DNA of 64,000 nt. Origin: Flavobacteriaceae bacterium MAR_2010_188. Lineage in GTDB: Bacteria > Bacteroidota > Bacteroidia > Flavobacteriales > Flavobacteriaceae. Below the pieces are notes generated by a model that had not been told where the DNA came from, ran no database searches, and saw only the letters and a program-made list of their open reading frames with translations. The stretch covers positions 3,064,001 through 3,128,000 of the forward strand of contig LT629302.1 of the NCBI GenBank assembly GCA_900104375.1. Direction: 5' to 3'. How positions within the stretch are numbered: the first letter of the stretch is position 1; every line of letters begins with the position of its first letter. This document shows positions 8,601-18,187 of the stretch, one piece after another. The translations under genes and the position numbers were made by a program.

Positions 8601-10304
8601 TCATGCTATAACCGACCGCCCCTTGGGAATGGCATGAATTAACTTTTTGGTATACTCTTTTTCAGGATTCGCATATATATTTTCTGCGTCTCCCATTTCT
8701 TCAATTACCCCATTATTCATTACAATCAACTGATCAGCCATATATTTTACCACCGCCAGGTCGTGGGAAATAAATATATAGGAGAATCCAAAATCTTCCT
8801 TTAGATCGTTCAATAAATTCAAAACTTGCGCTTGTACAGAAATATCGAGGGCAGAAACAGACTCATCGCATACAATTAGTTTTGGCAGAAGAGCAATTGT
8901 CCTGGCAATACCAATTCGTTGTCTCTGTCCGCCGGAAAATTCGTGCGGATATCGATAAAAATATTCTTCATCTAATCCAACCTTTTTAAGCAAACCCATA
9001 ACGATATTTTTTCGGTCCGACTGCGATTTTCCTATTTTATGGACTTTCATCGGTTCCATAATTGCTTTTCCTACTGGCAGTCTCGGATTTAACGAAGCGA
9101 ATGGATCTTGAAAAATAATTTGGATATCCTTTCTCAGTTGCCTTAATTCAGATTTTTTTAAATGAGTGATATCATTGCCTTTGTAAATAATTTTGCCCGA
9201 AGTTGCCTTGTCTAGTTGTAAAATGGCATTTCCGAGAGTTGATTTTCCGCAACCAGATTCTCCAACCAACCCAACAGTTTCACCTTCATATATTTTAAAT
9301 GAAACATCATTAACCGCCTTAAATTCGGTTTGCTTTTTAAAAATACCTACGTTGGAATAATATGTCTTCCCGAGATTAATGATTTCTAACAAAGGAGATT
9401 TTGAATATATCTTAGCAAGACTTGCTTTGCGTTCTTCGGACGAAATAACCTCGCTCGGAGCTTTTTTATTTAAGAAATCAATAATAGTTGGCAACCGTTT
9501 AAGATGAATATCTAACGATGGCCGCGACTTTATTAACGCCTCAGTATAGGAATTCTGAGGATTTTTGAAAATCTCTTTAGCATCTCCTTGCTCCACAATT
9601 TCTCCTTTGTACATTACGATGAGTCTATCTGCAATTTCTGATACCAAGGAAAGGTCATGAGAAATAAATATAATGCTCATATTCACTTCTTTTTGTAAAT
9701 CCTTTAGTAGTTGTATTACTTCCTTTTGAACGGTTACGTCTAATGCGGTAGTCGGTTCGTCGGCGATAAGGATTTTTGGTTTACAGGCGATGGCCATCGA
9801 TATCATGACCCTTTGTTTTTGTCCGCCAGAAATTTCATGGGGATAAGAATTATAAACCCGATCTGGATTGGGAAGTTTTACTTTTTCAAAAAGGGTCAAG
9901 GTTTCATTTTTAATTTCTCTTTTCGACAACGACGTGTGCCGTTGCAAAATTTCTTCGACCTGTCTTCCACATTTCATACTTGGGTTTAGAGAGCTCATCG
10001 GTTCTTGAAAAATCATGGAAATGCTTTGACCTCTAATATTGGAAAATTCAGTTTGGTTAAGAGCGCTGAGGTCATTTCCTAAAAACTCAATTTTACCAGA
10101 AGTTATTTCTGAAATATTTTTTGGCAAGAGTCCCATAATGGCTAATGAAGTTACCGACTTTCCAGAACCAGATTCGCCTACAATCCCGAGAATTTCATTG
10201 TCATTAAGCTGAAAATCAATGTCCTTGATAACAGGATAAAATTTTCCTTCATTTTTGAACGAAATCGTCAAATTTTTGACCTCCAATATGTTACCTTTTT
10301 CCAT
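8601..10304 (-). CDS. ABC transporter ATP-binding protein with two fused ATPase domains (peptide/nickel type)
   Basis: A 567-aa cytoplasmic protein with two complete ABC ATPase domains in tandem, like a DppD-DppF fusion (YejF/GsiA type). The first domain has Walker A GESGSGKS, signature SGGQKQR and Walker B ILIADEP. The second begins near residue 310 and has GESGCGKS, SGGQRQR and LIVCDES. Each domain carries the oligopeptide-family C-terminal extension. Such proteins energise import of oligopeptides or similar solutes. No permease or solute-binding gene is adjacent in the window, so the substrate and membrane partners are unknown. Confidence 0.9.
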   Translation of the reverse strand: MEKGNILEVKNLTISFKNEGKFYPVIKDIDFQLNDNEILGIVGESGSGKSVTSLAIMGLLPKNISEITSGKIEFLGNDLSALNQTEFSNIRGQSISMIFQEPMSSLNPSMKCGRQVEEILQRHTSLSKREIKNETLTLFEKVKLPNPDRVYNSYPHEISGGQKQRVMISMAIACKPKILIADEPTTALDVTVQKEVIQLLKDLQKEVNMSIIFISHDLSLVSEIADRLIVMYKGEIVEQGDAKEIFKNPQNSYTEALIKSRPSLDIHLKRLPTIIDFLNKKAPSEVISSEERKASLAKIYSKSPLLEIINLGKTYYSNVGIFKKQTEFKAVNDVSFKIYEGETVGLVGESGCGKSTLGNAILQLDKATSGKIIYKGNDITHLKKSELRQLRKDIQIIFQDPFASLNPRLPVGKAIMEPMKVHKIGKSQSDRKNIVMGLLKKVGLDEEYFYRYPHEFSGGQRQRIGIARTIALLPKLIVCDESVSALDISVQAQVLNLLNDLKEDFGFSYIFISHDLAVVKYMADQLIVMNNGVIEEMGDAENIYANPEKEYTKKLIHAIPKGRSVIA

Positions 10305-10481
10305 ACAAAACTTCGATGTTATGCGATTGTGTCAATCCTGAATTCAAATGTATCAACCCTAAATGTTTTTTATCGAAAATATTCAATTTTAACTTTTTTA
10401 TTCTATTCGTTTTGATATTTTCGCCGCCTCTAACTTCGCTAAGTACTACAATTTACTAATTCTCAAAAATTGTTTAATAGC

Positions 10482-13400
10482 ATGAGAAAAAATTTACTAG
10501 GATCAATTCTTAGCATGATTGCTATTGCCTTGATCTCGGCAGTCGTTTTTTACCAAAAAAACAAAAGTGAAGTAGAAAACTCCAACCAACAATCCTCCCT
10601 CGAAGAGCAAAGACAAACTTACCAAAAGTATCTTGAAAATAGTCCCTACAAGGAAACTATAGCTTGGGACAAAAAAACCAGAAAACAGCACGGATTACCC
10701 CCCAATAAATATTTTGAACAAATGTGGGAGCTTTCAATTAATCCCGCTACAGGTAAATTAGATGATGGCAAACTTGCCATTTTAAGAGAAGAAATAGAAA
10801 ATCAAAGACAATCTCAAAGAACTCCAGGAGAATCTACAAATCCTTGGGAAGAAAGAGGTCCAAATAACGTAGGTGGCCGTACTAGGGTTTTAATGTTCGA
10901 CCCTAATGATTCTTCAAACAATACTGTATATGCCGGTGGTGTAAGCGGTGGTCTTTGGAAAAATACCAATATTAGCAGCAGCACCTCTACTTGGTCTAGG
11001 GTTAGCAACGTTCCAGGAAACCTTTCGGTAACATCAATTACAGTCGATCCAAGAAATAGCAAAAGATGGTGGGTAGGTACTGGAGAGCAATACACTGCGG
11101 GTGATGTTGTAGGTAACGGTGTTTACGTTACTAATGATGGTGGAAATTCTTGGTCTGCAGTCAATATCCCAGCAGCTGGTCCTGGCACCATGACTTATGG
11201 CCTAAGTACTCTATTTCTTTCTGGCATATATTATGTCAACGATATTGTAGCCTGGGACAATGGTTCTACTACAGAATTATATGTAGCGGTCGGATCTCAT
11301 GTTTATGGTGATTCCTCTGATCCTACCAACTGGTTAGGATTGCAATCGGCGGGTCTTTATCGATCAGCTAATGGTGGTTCTAGTTGGTCTAGAATCGAAT
11401 CTGCAAATATGAGATATACTTCAGGTAGCACCAATTACTATTATATCCCAAATGATATTGAAGTAAGCGCAAATAATACCTTATGGATGGGAACCATCAA
11501 ATCTGGTTTTGGTCAAGGAGGCGGACGCGTTTATAGTTCTACAAACGGTAGCACGTGGAATGAGGCAGCAGCTTCTCCTTTAAGTGATTCCAATAGAGTA
11601 GAATTAGAATGTTCTGCAACCAATCCAAATAAGATTTATGCTCTTACTCAAGGTGTTTCTATGCCAGTACATATTTATAGTACCACCAATGGTTTCGGAA
11701 GCGTTTCTACAGTAAATATGCCTAACGACGCAGATTCTGGAATTTCTGCCGTGGATTTTACAAGAGGGCAATCTTTTTATAACCTAGTAATTGAGGCTGA
11801 CCCAGCAAACGATAATGTCGTATATGTTGGTGGTATTAATTTGTTTAAATCTAGCAACAGCGGTTCATCTTGGTCACAGATTTCTCATTGGTATGGCGGC
11901 TTTGGTTACCAAAGTGTTCATGCTGATCAGCATGCTATGGCATTTGGAAATAATTCTTCCTCTAAAATGCTTTACGGGAATGACGGAGGCGTCTATTATT
12001 CTGGCAATGCAGGTGGTACTATCGGTGTTAGAAATAGAGGTTATAATGTTACTCAATTTGTAAAGGCAGGGATTGGACCTGACGGACCGGGGGATGTCGA
12101 TGGGATATTTACCGCAGGCGCTCAAGATAACGGTACCCAAGCGTTTAGAAATGCTAGTGATGGTATAAATAGTTCTGAAGTACTTTCGGACGGAGATGGT
12201 TTTTACACCTTCGTAGATAAAGATGGTCAGTATATGATTTCTACTTATGTCTATAACATAATCTATAGATTTACACTTCCTTGGAACGGTCAAGGTCGTC
12301 AGCAAGGTGCCGCTACCTCTTTATCTAACTCCCAATCTACCGGAGACTTTGTAAACTCTATGGGCTATGATAGTGATGCCAATCGATTGTTGTCTAACAA
12401 TAGTTCGGGATCATCCTATTCTATATTAAGCATTAATGTTGAGGCAAATACTAATGGAGTTCTTAGTAGTAGCAGTTTAACTTCTAAGCCAACCGCATTT
12501 AGGGCATCACCTTATAGTAACAATACTTGGTATGTAGGGACCGAAAATGGAAGTCTTTTAAAATTGACTAACGTTGCCAATGGTTCTGCAAATTTCACAA
12601 ATATCACTACCCCATTTGTGGGATCTGTTTCATCCGTAAGATTTGGAAAGACAGAAAGTGAATTGATTGTTACGATGCATAATTACGGCGTCAATAATGT
12701 GTGGTATTCTAACAATGGCGGGTCTAGTTGGAGCAATAAAGAAGGTAATCTGCCGAACTTACCGGTACGGGATTTTCTTTTGAATCCTTTAAATGAAAAT
12801 GAAGCCATTTTAGCTACCCAACTAGGTGTTTGGAGAACTTCTAATTTCAATGACACCACTCCAAGCTGGAGCCAAGCTTATAATGGAATGAGCGATGTGA
12901 GCGTAACTTCATTTGATTATTGGAACGTTAGTGGTGATCATACCAATAACAAGATAATTGCATCTACCTATGGAAGGGGAGTATTCACCGGAAAATTTAC
13001 TGGAAATACTATTTCTGATACTCAAGCGCCATCGGCACCAGCGAATCTGTCAGTATCGTCAGTTACCCAAAGTTCTCTAAAATTGAACTGGTCTGCATCG
13101 ACAGATAATTCTGGGGTCACTGGATATGAAGTTTATCAAAATTCAAATATGATAACCACCACAACGTCTACAAATTTTGACGTAACCGGATTGCAATCAA
13201 ATACTCCTTATTCCTATTATATTATAGCTAAGGACGCAGCGGGCAATAAGTCTGAAAAGAGCAATAACGTAAGTGCGACGACTTCAGGAACAGATATTGC
13301 TGCTCCTTCAGCTCCGACAACTTTATCAGTTTCGAACATTACTATTAATAGCTTAAGACTTAATTGGTCTGCGTCTACGGATAATATAGGAGTAACTGGT

Positions 13401-15689
13401 TATGAAGTTTACCAGAATTCAACTTTAATATCTACTACAACTTCAACCTATATAAATCTTTCAGGATTAATATCTAATTCGGCGTATTCATATTACATCA
13501 TTGCAAAGGATGCGGCAGGTAATAAATCTAACAAAAGTAATACTGTAAATATTACCACATTGTCGGTAGATAGTATTGCACCGTCATCACCATCTAATCT
13601 TACTGCTTCTAATATCACGACCAATAGTGCCAATCTTTCATGGTATTCAGCAAATGACAATGTTGGGGTAACTGGATATAATGTTTACCGAAATGGTGTA
13701 CTAATAGCTAACATAACCGGAACAACCTACCAAGTTTCTGGCTTGAGCTCCCAAACCACCTATATATTTACGGTAAAGGCAACAGATGCTGCGGGGAATT
13801 TATCTGATGCCAGTAATTCTGTTGATGTTACTACGGATGGCGGCGGTAGCATCACCCAAAGCTATTGTACCTCTAACAGTAATAACATTAATGACGAATA
13901 TATTAGTAGAGTGCAGCTAAACACCTTAGATAATTCTTCTGGGGCTAAGGCATATTCAGATTTTACGGATGTATCTACGGAACTCTTAATTGGTTCTAGT
14001 TATTCTATTACAATCACACCTACTTGGAGTGGAACTGTATATTCGGAAGCATATAATGTTTGGATAGATTACAATCATGATGGTGACTTTACCGATTATA
14101 GTGAAAGTGTGTATACTTTTTCAGCTTCAACCAATAGTGTGGTAAGCGGAAGTTTTAGTATTCCTACAAGCGCAATCCAAGGAACAACTAGAATGCGTAT
14201 TTCGATGAAATATAATTCTAATGCATCGCCTTGTGAAACCTTTACTTACGGAGAAGTAGAAGATTATACCATTATCATTGGCGGACAAGGAGCTGACCAA
14301 GCAGCTTTATCGCCACCGAGAAATCTTATGGCTAACAATACAACTCAAACGGCTACTAGCTTAACTTGGGATGCGCCAACCGATAATTCGGCTGTAACTG
14401 GTTATGAAGTTTATAGAGGTTCAACTAGAATTGCCACATTAACCGGAAGAGGTTATAATGTCTCTGGCTTAACCCCTAGTACTTCGTATTCATTCAAAGT
14501 TTTGGCTTTCGACGCCTCTGGAAATAAATCCGGATACAGTAATTCTGCCAATGTCACAACCTTAAGTGCTTCCGATACTCAGGCGCCAACCGCCCCAACT
14601 TATCTTAGAGCTTCTAATATAACTGAGAATTCTGCAAATTTAACCTGGAATGCTTCCTCCGATAATATTGGAGTGGCCGGCTATGTTGTTTACAAAAATG
14701 GTAATCAGATCGGGTATACTTCATCTACCTCATTTCCTGTTACTGGATTAAATGCTGGTACAGGATATTATTTTGTAGTTAAAGCTAAAGATGGAGCGGG
14801 AAATTTGTCCTCAGCTAGTAATCAAGTTAACATCACTACAGATTCAATAACATCTAGCTGTAATGATGGGATTAAGAATGGTGACGAAGCTGGAGTAGAT
14901 TGTGGAGGAACATCATGTGTGCCTTGTCAAACATCTGGTCCTGATATTTTACATGAAGGATTTTTCGAAACAGGCATGGACAATTGGGAAGACGGAGGAA
15001 GTGATTGTTACAGAATGTATACAACAGCTTCTTACGAAGGAATGTATTCTATTAGACTAAGAGATGATTCTGGTCTTGGTTCGTCTATGACTTTATCTAA
15101 CCTAAATCTTGAACCTTATAACGAAGTAGAATTTGAATTCTATTTCTATATTAACGGAATGGATTACGGTGAGAACTTTTTCCTAAGTTATTACAATGGT
15201 TCATCTTGGTCTGTAATAGGCAAGTATGTGGTTGGTACAAATTTCAACAACAACACTTTTTACTCTGCCGCGGTAACATTATCTGCTTCCCAGGTTAATT
15301 TCTCTAACAATTCTGGCTTCAGGATTGAGTGCGATGCTTCAGAAAATTATGATCAAGTATTTATTGATCAGGTGACCGTTGCTGGTTATTATGGAATGGC
15401 ACCACTTAAAACTGGTATCGCAGAACATGGAACTAGACCTATGAAAGACGACTGGAATTCTAAGGAAGACTTTAAAGTTTACCCGAACCCAGTTAGCGGT
15501 AGCATTGTAAATGTAGTTCTACCAGGAAATCTTTCAACGGATTATAGGATCATTAATATGATGGGTCAAACGGTAAGTCAAGGTCATACCGATAAGGAAG
15601 TGAACGTTTCAGAATTACAAACTGGACTTTACTTTATTGAGGTTAATGACGGAGATGAGACCATGACCAAGAAGTTTGTAAGGAACTAA
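10482..15689 (+). CDS. Giant T9SS-exported beta-propeller / FN3 / GEVED protein
   Basis: A roughly 1735-aa exported protein. It has an N-terminal hydrophobic signal segment, then a sortilin/VPS10-like propeller with many Asp-box motifs (NDGGNSW, NGGSSWS, NSGSSWS) over residues ~90-840. Three fibronectin type III domains follow (~845, 938, 1030), then a GEVED domain (~1127-1266, with WIDYNHDGDF and FTYGEVEDYT), two more FN3 domains (~1275, 1365), a short Cys-rich motif (CNDGIKNGDE), a MAM/lectin-like region and a C-terminal Por secretion tail (VYPNPVSG ... GLYFIEV). It probably acts at the cell surface in adhesion or polymer binding. ATG 10482 was preferred to TTG 10470. No catalytic site is recognised. 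Confidence 0.87.
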   Translation: MRKNLLGSILSMIAIALISAVVFYQKNKSEVENSNQQSSLEEQRQTYQKYLENSPYKETIAWDKKTRKQHGLPPNKYFEQMWELSINPATGKLDDGKLAILREEIENQRQSQRTPGESTNPWEERGPNNVGGRTRVLMFDPNDSSNNTVYAGGVSGGLWKNTNISSSTSTWSRVSNVPGNLSVTSITVDPRNSKRWWVGTGEQYTAGDVVGNGVYVTNDGGNSWSAVNIPAAGPGTMTYGLSTLFLSGIYYVNDIVAWDNGSTTELYVAVGSHVYGDSSDPTNWLGLQSAGLYRSANGGSSWSRIESANMRYTSGSTNYYYIPNDIEVSANNTLWMGTIKSGFGQGGGRVYSSTNGSTWNEAAASPLSDSNRVELECSATNPNKIYALTQGVSMPVHIYSTTNGFGSVSTVNMPNDADSGISAVDFTRGQSFYNLVIEADPANDNVVYVGGINLFKSSNSGSSWSQISHWYGGFGYQSVHADQHAMAFGNNSSSKMLYGNDGGVYYSGNAGGTIGVRNRGYNVTQFVKAGIGPDGPGDVDGIFTAGAQDNGTQAFRNASDGINSSEVLSDGDGFYTFVDKDGQYMISTYVYNIIYRFTLPWNGQGRQQGAATSLSNSQSTGDFVNSMGYDSDANRLLSNNSSGSSYSILSINVEANTNGVLSSSSLTSKPTAFRASPYSNNTWYVGTENGSLLKLTNVANGSANFTNITTPFVGSVSSVRFGKTESELIVTMHNYGVNNVWYSNNGGSSWSNKEGNLPNLPVRDFLLNPLNENEAILATQLGVWRTSNFNDTTPSWSQAYNGMSDVSVTSFDYWNVSGDHTNNKIIASTYGRGVFTGKFTGNTISDTQAPSAPANLSVSSVTQSSLKLNWSASTDNSGVTGYEVYQNSNMITTTTSTNFDVTGLQSNTPYSYYIIAKDAAGNKSEKSNNVSATTSGTDIAAPSAPTTLSVSNITINSLRLNWSASTDNIGVTGYEVYQNSTLISTTTSTYINLSGLISNSAYSYYIIAKDAAGNKSNKSNTVNITTLSVDSIAPSSPSNLTASNITTNSANLSWYSANDNVGVTGYNVYRNGVLIANITGTTYQVSGLSSQTTYIFTVKATDAAGNLSDASNSVDVTTDGGGSITQSYCTSNSNNINDEYISRVQLNTLDNSSGAKAYSDFTDVSTELLIGSSYSITITPTWSGTVYSEAYNVWIDYNHDGDFTDYSESVYTFSASTNSVVSGSFSIPTSAIQGTTRMRISMKYNSNASPCETFTYGEVEDYTIIIGGQGADQAALSPPRNLMANNTTQTATSLTWDAPTDNSAVTGYEVYRGSTRIATLTGRGYNVSGLTPSTSYSFKVLAFDASGNKSGYSNSANVTTLSASDTQAPTAPTYLRASNITENSANLTWNASSDNIGVAGYVVYKNGNQIGYTSSTSFPVTGLNAGTGYYFVVKAKDGAGNLSSASNQVNITTDSITSSCNDGIKNGDEAGVDCGGTSCVPCQTSGPDILHEGFFETGMDNWEDGGSDCYRMYTTASYEGMYSIRLRDDSGLGSSMTLSNLNLEPYNEVEFEFYFYINGMDYGENFFLSYYNGSSWSVIGKYVVGTNFNNNTFYSAAVTLSASQVNFSNNSGFRIECDASENYDQVFIDQVTVAGYYGMAPLKTGIAEHGTRPMKDDWNSKEDFKVYPNPVSGSIVNVVLPGNLSTDYRIINMMGQTVSQGHTDKEVNVSELQTGLYFIEVNDGDETMTKKFVRN

Positions 15690-15710
15690 GTAGATTTCAT
15701 CTTAAATTGA

Positions 15711-15748
15711 AAAAGCCACGGAATTAAATAAACTCCGTGGCTTTTATA
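15711..15748. terminator. Bidirectional intrinsic terminator between convergent genes
   Basis: AAAAGCCACGGA (15711-15722) pairs perfectly with TCCGTGGCTTTT (15734-15745) around an 11-base loop. A-rich and T-rich flanks let it act on both strands, ending the giant surface protein gene (+) and the exonuclease gene (-). Confidence 0.9.
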
Positions 15749-15765
15749 TTTTTAAAAATTCGAAT

Positions 15766-16479
15766 CTAAACATGCTTTATTTCCGAATCGTCTAATATTT
15801 CATCTCCTCGCAATCGCAGAAATATCTGAGCTACAGCAATCGTATCTCTTTCGCAATAGGAAACAATTCGGTCTATATCGTTTGCTTCATAAAAAACGCC
15901 ACAGACTTCACTGCCATCAATATCTTCCTTTGGCGATGGTATTCCTAAAACATTGGTCAATAATTTAAGCGATGTAAAAGTTTTGTAGTCGCCGAACTTC
16001 CAGAGCTCGAGTGTGTCTAAATGAGGTACTTCCCAAGGTTTTTTACCGAACAGATTAAGTTTATAAGGAAGTTCTATGTTATGAATAATCATTCTTCTGG
16101 CGATATAAGGAAAATCGAATTCCTTTCCATTATGAGCGCAGAGCAAATGTTTGTTTTCGCTAAAATGAGTGATTAAAAGATTCCTAAAATCCTTTAAAAT
16201 TTTAATTTCTTCACCGTGAAAAGAGGTAACGCGGAAAGTCCTGATATCTCCCTGAAATGCAAAGTAGCCCACCGAAATACAAACAATTTTTCCGAATTCC
16301 GCCCAAATACCTGCGCGTTCGTAAAATTCTTCAGCAGAGACTTCTTCCTTTCTTTGATATTTAGATTTAGCTTCCCATAGTTCTTGTTTTGTTTCGTCTA
16401 AATCAGAAAAATGGTGGGTTTCTGGCACCGTTTCGATGTCGAGAAAAAGAATATTTTCAAGATGAAGTTTTGCAATCAT
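15766..16479 (-). CDS. Predicted 3'-5' exonuclease, DNA polymerase B-like (RNase H fold)
   Basis: This 237-aa protein matches the stand-alone DEDDy-type exonuclease domain related to family B DNA polymerases. Visible motifs are FLDIETVP (Exo I, Asp and Glu), HNGKEFDFPYI (Exo II) and YCERDTIAVAQ (Exo III, with the Tyr and Asp of the DEDDy pattern). It should remove nucleotides from 3' ends of DNA or RNA, presumably in repair or turnover; the natural substrate is unknown. It lies 3 bases downstream of the serine hydrolase gene and may be co-transcribed with it. Confidence 0.85.
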   Translation of the reverse strand: MIAKLHLENILFLDIETVPETHHFSDLDETKQELWEAKSKYQRKEEVSAEEFYERAGIWAEFGKIVCISVGYFAFQGDIRTFRVTSFHGEEIKILKDFRNLLITHFSENKHLLCAHNGKEFDFPYIARRMIIHNIELPYKLNLFGKKPWEVPHLDTLELWKFGDYKTFTSLKLLTNVLGIPSPKEDIDGSEVCGVFYEANDIDRIVSYCERDTIAVAQIFLRLRGDEILDDSEIKHV

Positions 16480-16482
16480 ATA

Positions 16483-17655
16483 TTATTTTAAAGCTTTGTC
16501 GCTCATCTGCAACATTTTATAACCTTCTTCAAGATAAGTATAAATATCTGCATAAAACGGGTCTTCTTGTCCATCTACCTTCGATGATTTATGTCCTAAT
16601 CTAATGATGATGATATTATCATCTGGTTCAACCATAACATATTGGCCCAAATGGCCGCGCATCATAAAGAAATGCTTTCCTAGGTGATTTAGCAACCACC
16701 AACCATAACCATATTCTGGGCTTTCCTTAAATCTAGGGGTAATGGATTTTGCAATAAAAGCGGAATCCAAAAGTTGCTTACCGTTCCATTTTCCATAGTC
16801 CTTGTATAATTTTCCGAATCTAGCGAAGTCACGGGCGTTACTCGCAACACAGCAATAGGCCTTCTCTAATTGACCTTCTTCACTATCGATCTGCCATAAA
16901 GCTTCATGTTCTGCGCCCATAGGCTTCCAAAAACTATCGCTAAGATATTGTGACATGGTTTTTCCGGTTGCCTTTTCGATAACCATTCCTAAAAGTTCCG
17001 TATTTCCACTTAAATATTTATATGATTGTCCCGGTTCTTCAACGACAGGCAAGTCTAGCATTACGCCTTCTAGATCTTTATCAAAGTAAGCCCGAGTGGT
17101 AATTGAAAAAGGCGAGGAGTAAGCCTCGTCCCATTGCAACCCCGATGCCATAGAAGAAAGGTCGCCTACCGTCAATTTTCCGGCCAAACCGTCTTTATAT
17201 TGTGGATAAAAGTCACCAACCTTTTGGTCTAAACTTTTAATCTTTCCTTCCATAATTGCCTTGCCAAGCATCGCAGAAATCATGCTTTTTGCCATGGAGA
17301 AAGAATTTGTTTTAGAATCCTTTCCGTAGCCATCGTAATAATTTTCGAACCAAATACTGTCGTTTTTAAGGATCATGTAAGCAATGCTTCCATTTTGAGC
17401 ATTTAGTACGTTTAAAGTTTCGGTTTCGTTTACAGAATTATAATCTTTATGGATTGGCCATGGCTGAGGTTCTCCGTCTTCAACGACATGGTTCTCAAAA
17501 TATTGGTAGTCATCTAAAAATGCAGTAGTATGACCATTGAGATAAATAGTCCGCACCGCTTTTAACAAATAATCAGTATTGGTGAGGTATAGCGCAGAGA
17601 TTAGCACAACGAAGAGAATCAAGACTGTTATGACAATCTTTTTAAAAATTTGCAT
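16483..17655 (-). CDS. Serine hydrolase, beta-lactamase class C family
   Basis: A 390-aa envelope protein. The N-terminus is a hydrophobic segment (residues ~5-25, likely membrane anchor or signal). The S-x-x-K nucleophile motif is SMAK in TNSFSMAKSM (near residue 129), the Tyr motif lies in YKYLSGNTELLG, and a late block reads MMRGHLGQYVMV, replacing the usual KTG/HTG. The family covers esterases, D-amino peptidases and PBP-like enzymes, so the substrate cannot be told from sequence. Beta-lactamase activity proper is unlikely to be its main role. Confidence 0.85.
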   Translation of the reverse strand: MQIFKKIVITVLILFVVLISALYLTNTDYLLKAVRTIYLNGHTTAFLDDYQYFENHVVEDGEPQPWPIHKDYNSVNETETLNVLNAQNGSIAYMILKNDSIWFENYYDGYGKDSKTNSFSMAKSMISAMLGKAIMEGKIKSLDQKVGDFYPQYKDGLAGKLTVGDLSSMASGLQWDEAYSSPFSITTRAYFDKDLEGVMLDLPVVEEPGQSYKYLSGNTELLGMVIEKATGKTMSQYLSDSFWKPMGAEHEALWQIDSEEGQLEKAYCCVASNARDFARFGKLYKDYGKWNGKQLLDSAFIAKSITPRFKESPEYGYGWWLLNHLGKHFFMMRGHLGQYVMVEPDDNIIIIRLGHKSSKVDGQEDPFYADIYTYLEEGYKMLQMSDKALK

Positions 17656-17712
17656 TAGCTAGTTGTTTAATTAAAGGTAAGAAAATTTGTAGAATGGTCT
17701 ATAGCTTAGAGT

Positions 17713-18186
17713 TTAGAACAAACTCATTTGGGTAATCGAACCTTCAAGTTCTAAAAGGGCCTTTTTTCTTGGTAAACCTCCGGCGTATCCCGTAAGATTT
17801 CCGTCAGATCCAATCACCCGGTGACAAGGAACAACAATCCATAATGGGTTTTTACCATTTGCAGCGGCAACCGCTCTAATCGCATTTACATCCCCCAGCT
17901 CTTTAGAAAGTTCTAAATACGAAATTGTTTTGCCATACGGAATACGTAAAAGCTCGGTCCATACGGTTTTTTGGAAATCAGTGCCCTGCGGGTTTAATTT
18001 TAAATTGAAGTCTTTTCTACTGCTCTCAAAATATTCGGTCAATTGAGTAGCGCTATCTTTTAAATGTGGAGGAATAATTTCGGTAACAGGAATTGATTCA
18101 TCTAACATATAAATGGAAGAAATCCCAGCTTCGTCACCAATAATCTTCGCGATTCCAAGGGGTGTGGAAATATAGCACACTTCCAT
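17713..18186 (-). CDS. ogt: Methylated-DNA--protein-cysteine methyltransferase
   Basis: The 157-aa suicide repair protein removes alkyl groups from O6-alkylguanine. The acceptor Cys is in VVPCHRVIGSDG, and the recognition helix block is NAIRAVAAANGKNPL. The N-terminal ribonuclease-like domain is short and degenerate, as in Ogt. It starts one base after the end of the CNNM gene (18188) on the same strand, so the two form a likely operon. No Ada-type regulatory domain is present. Confidence 0.93.
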   Translation of the reverse strand: MEVCYISTPLGIAKIIGDEAGISSIYMLDESIPVTEIIPPHLKDSATQLTEYFESSRKDFNLKLNPQGTDFQKTVWTELLRIPYGKTISYLELSKELGDVNAIRAVAAANGKNPLWIVVPCHRVIGSDGNLTGYAGGLPRKKALLELEGSITQMSLF

Positions 18187-18187
18187 T

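Noticed and set aside
8486-8611. A 41-codon frame on the plus strand
   Set aside because: It overlaps the end of the opposing ABC ATPase gene, has no promoter element and no recognisable protein features; kept only as a note within a finding.
10470-10481. TTG start of the giant surface protein
   Set aside because: ATG 10482 starts directly before the hydrophobic signal segment, so the TTG start adds only four residues and has no support.
11874-12305. A 143-residue minus-strand frame inside the giant surface protein gene
   Set aside because: It is a shadow of the repeat-rich propeller coding region with no signal or domain of its own.
17709-17725. Hairpin GAGTTT-AGAAC-AAACTC at the end of the ogt gene
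   Set aside because: It overlaps the stop codon, is AT-rich and is not followed by a T-run, so it is not called a terminator.
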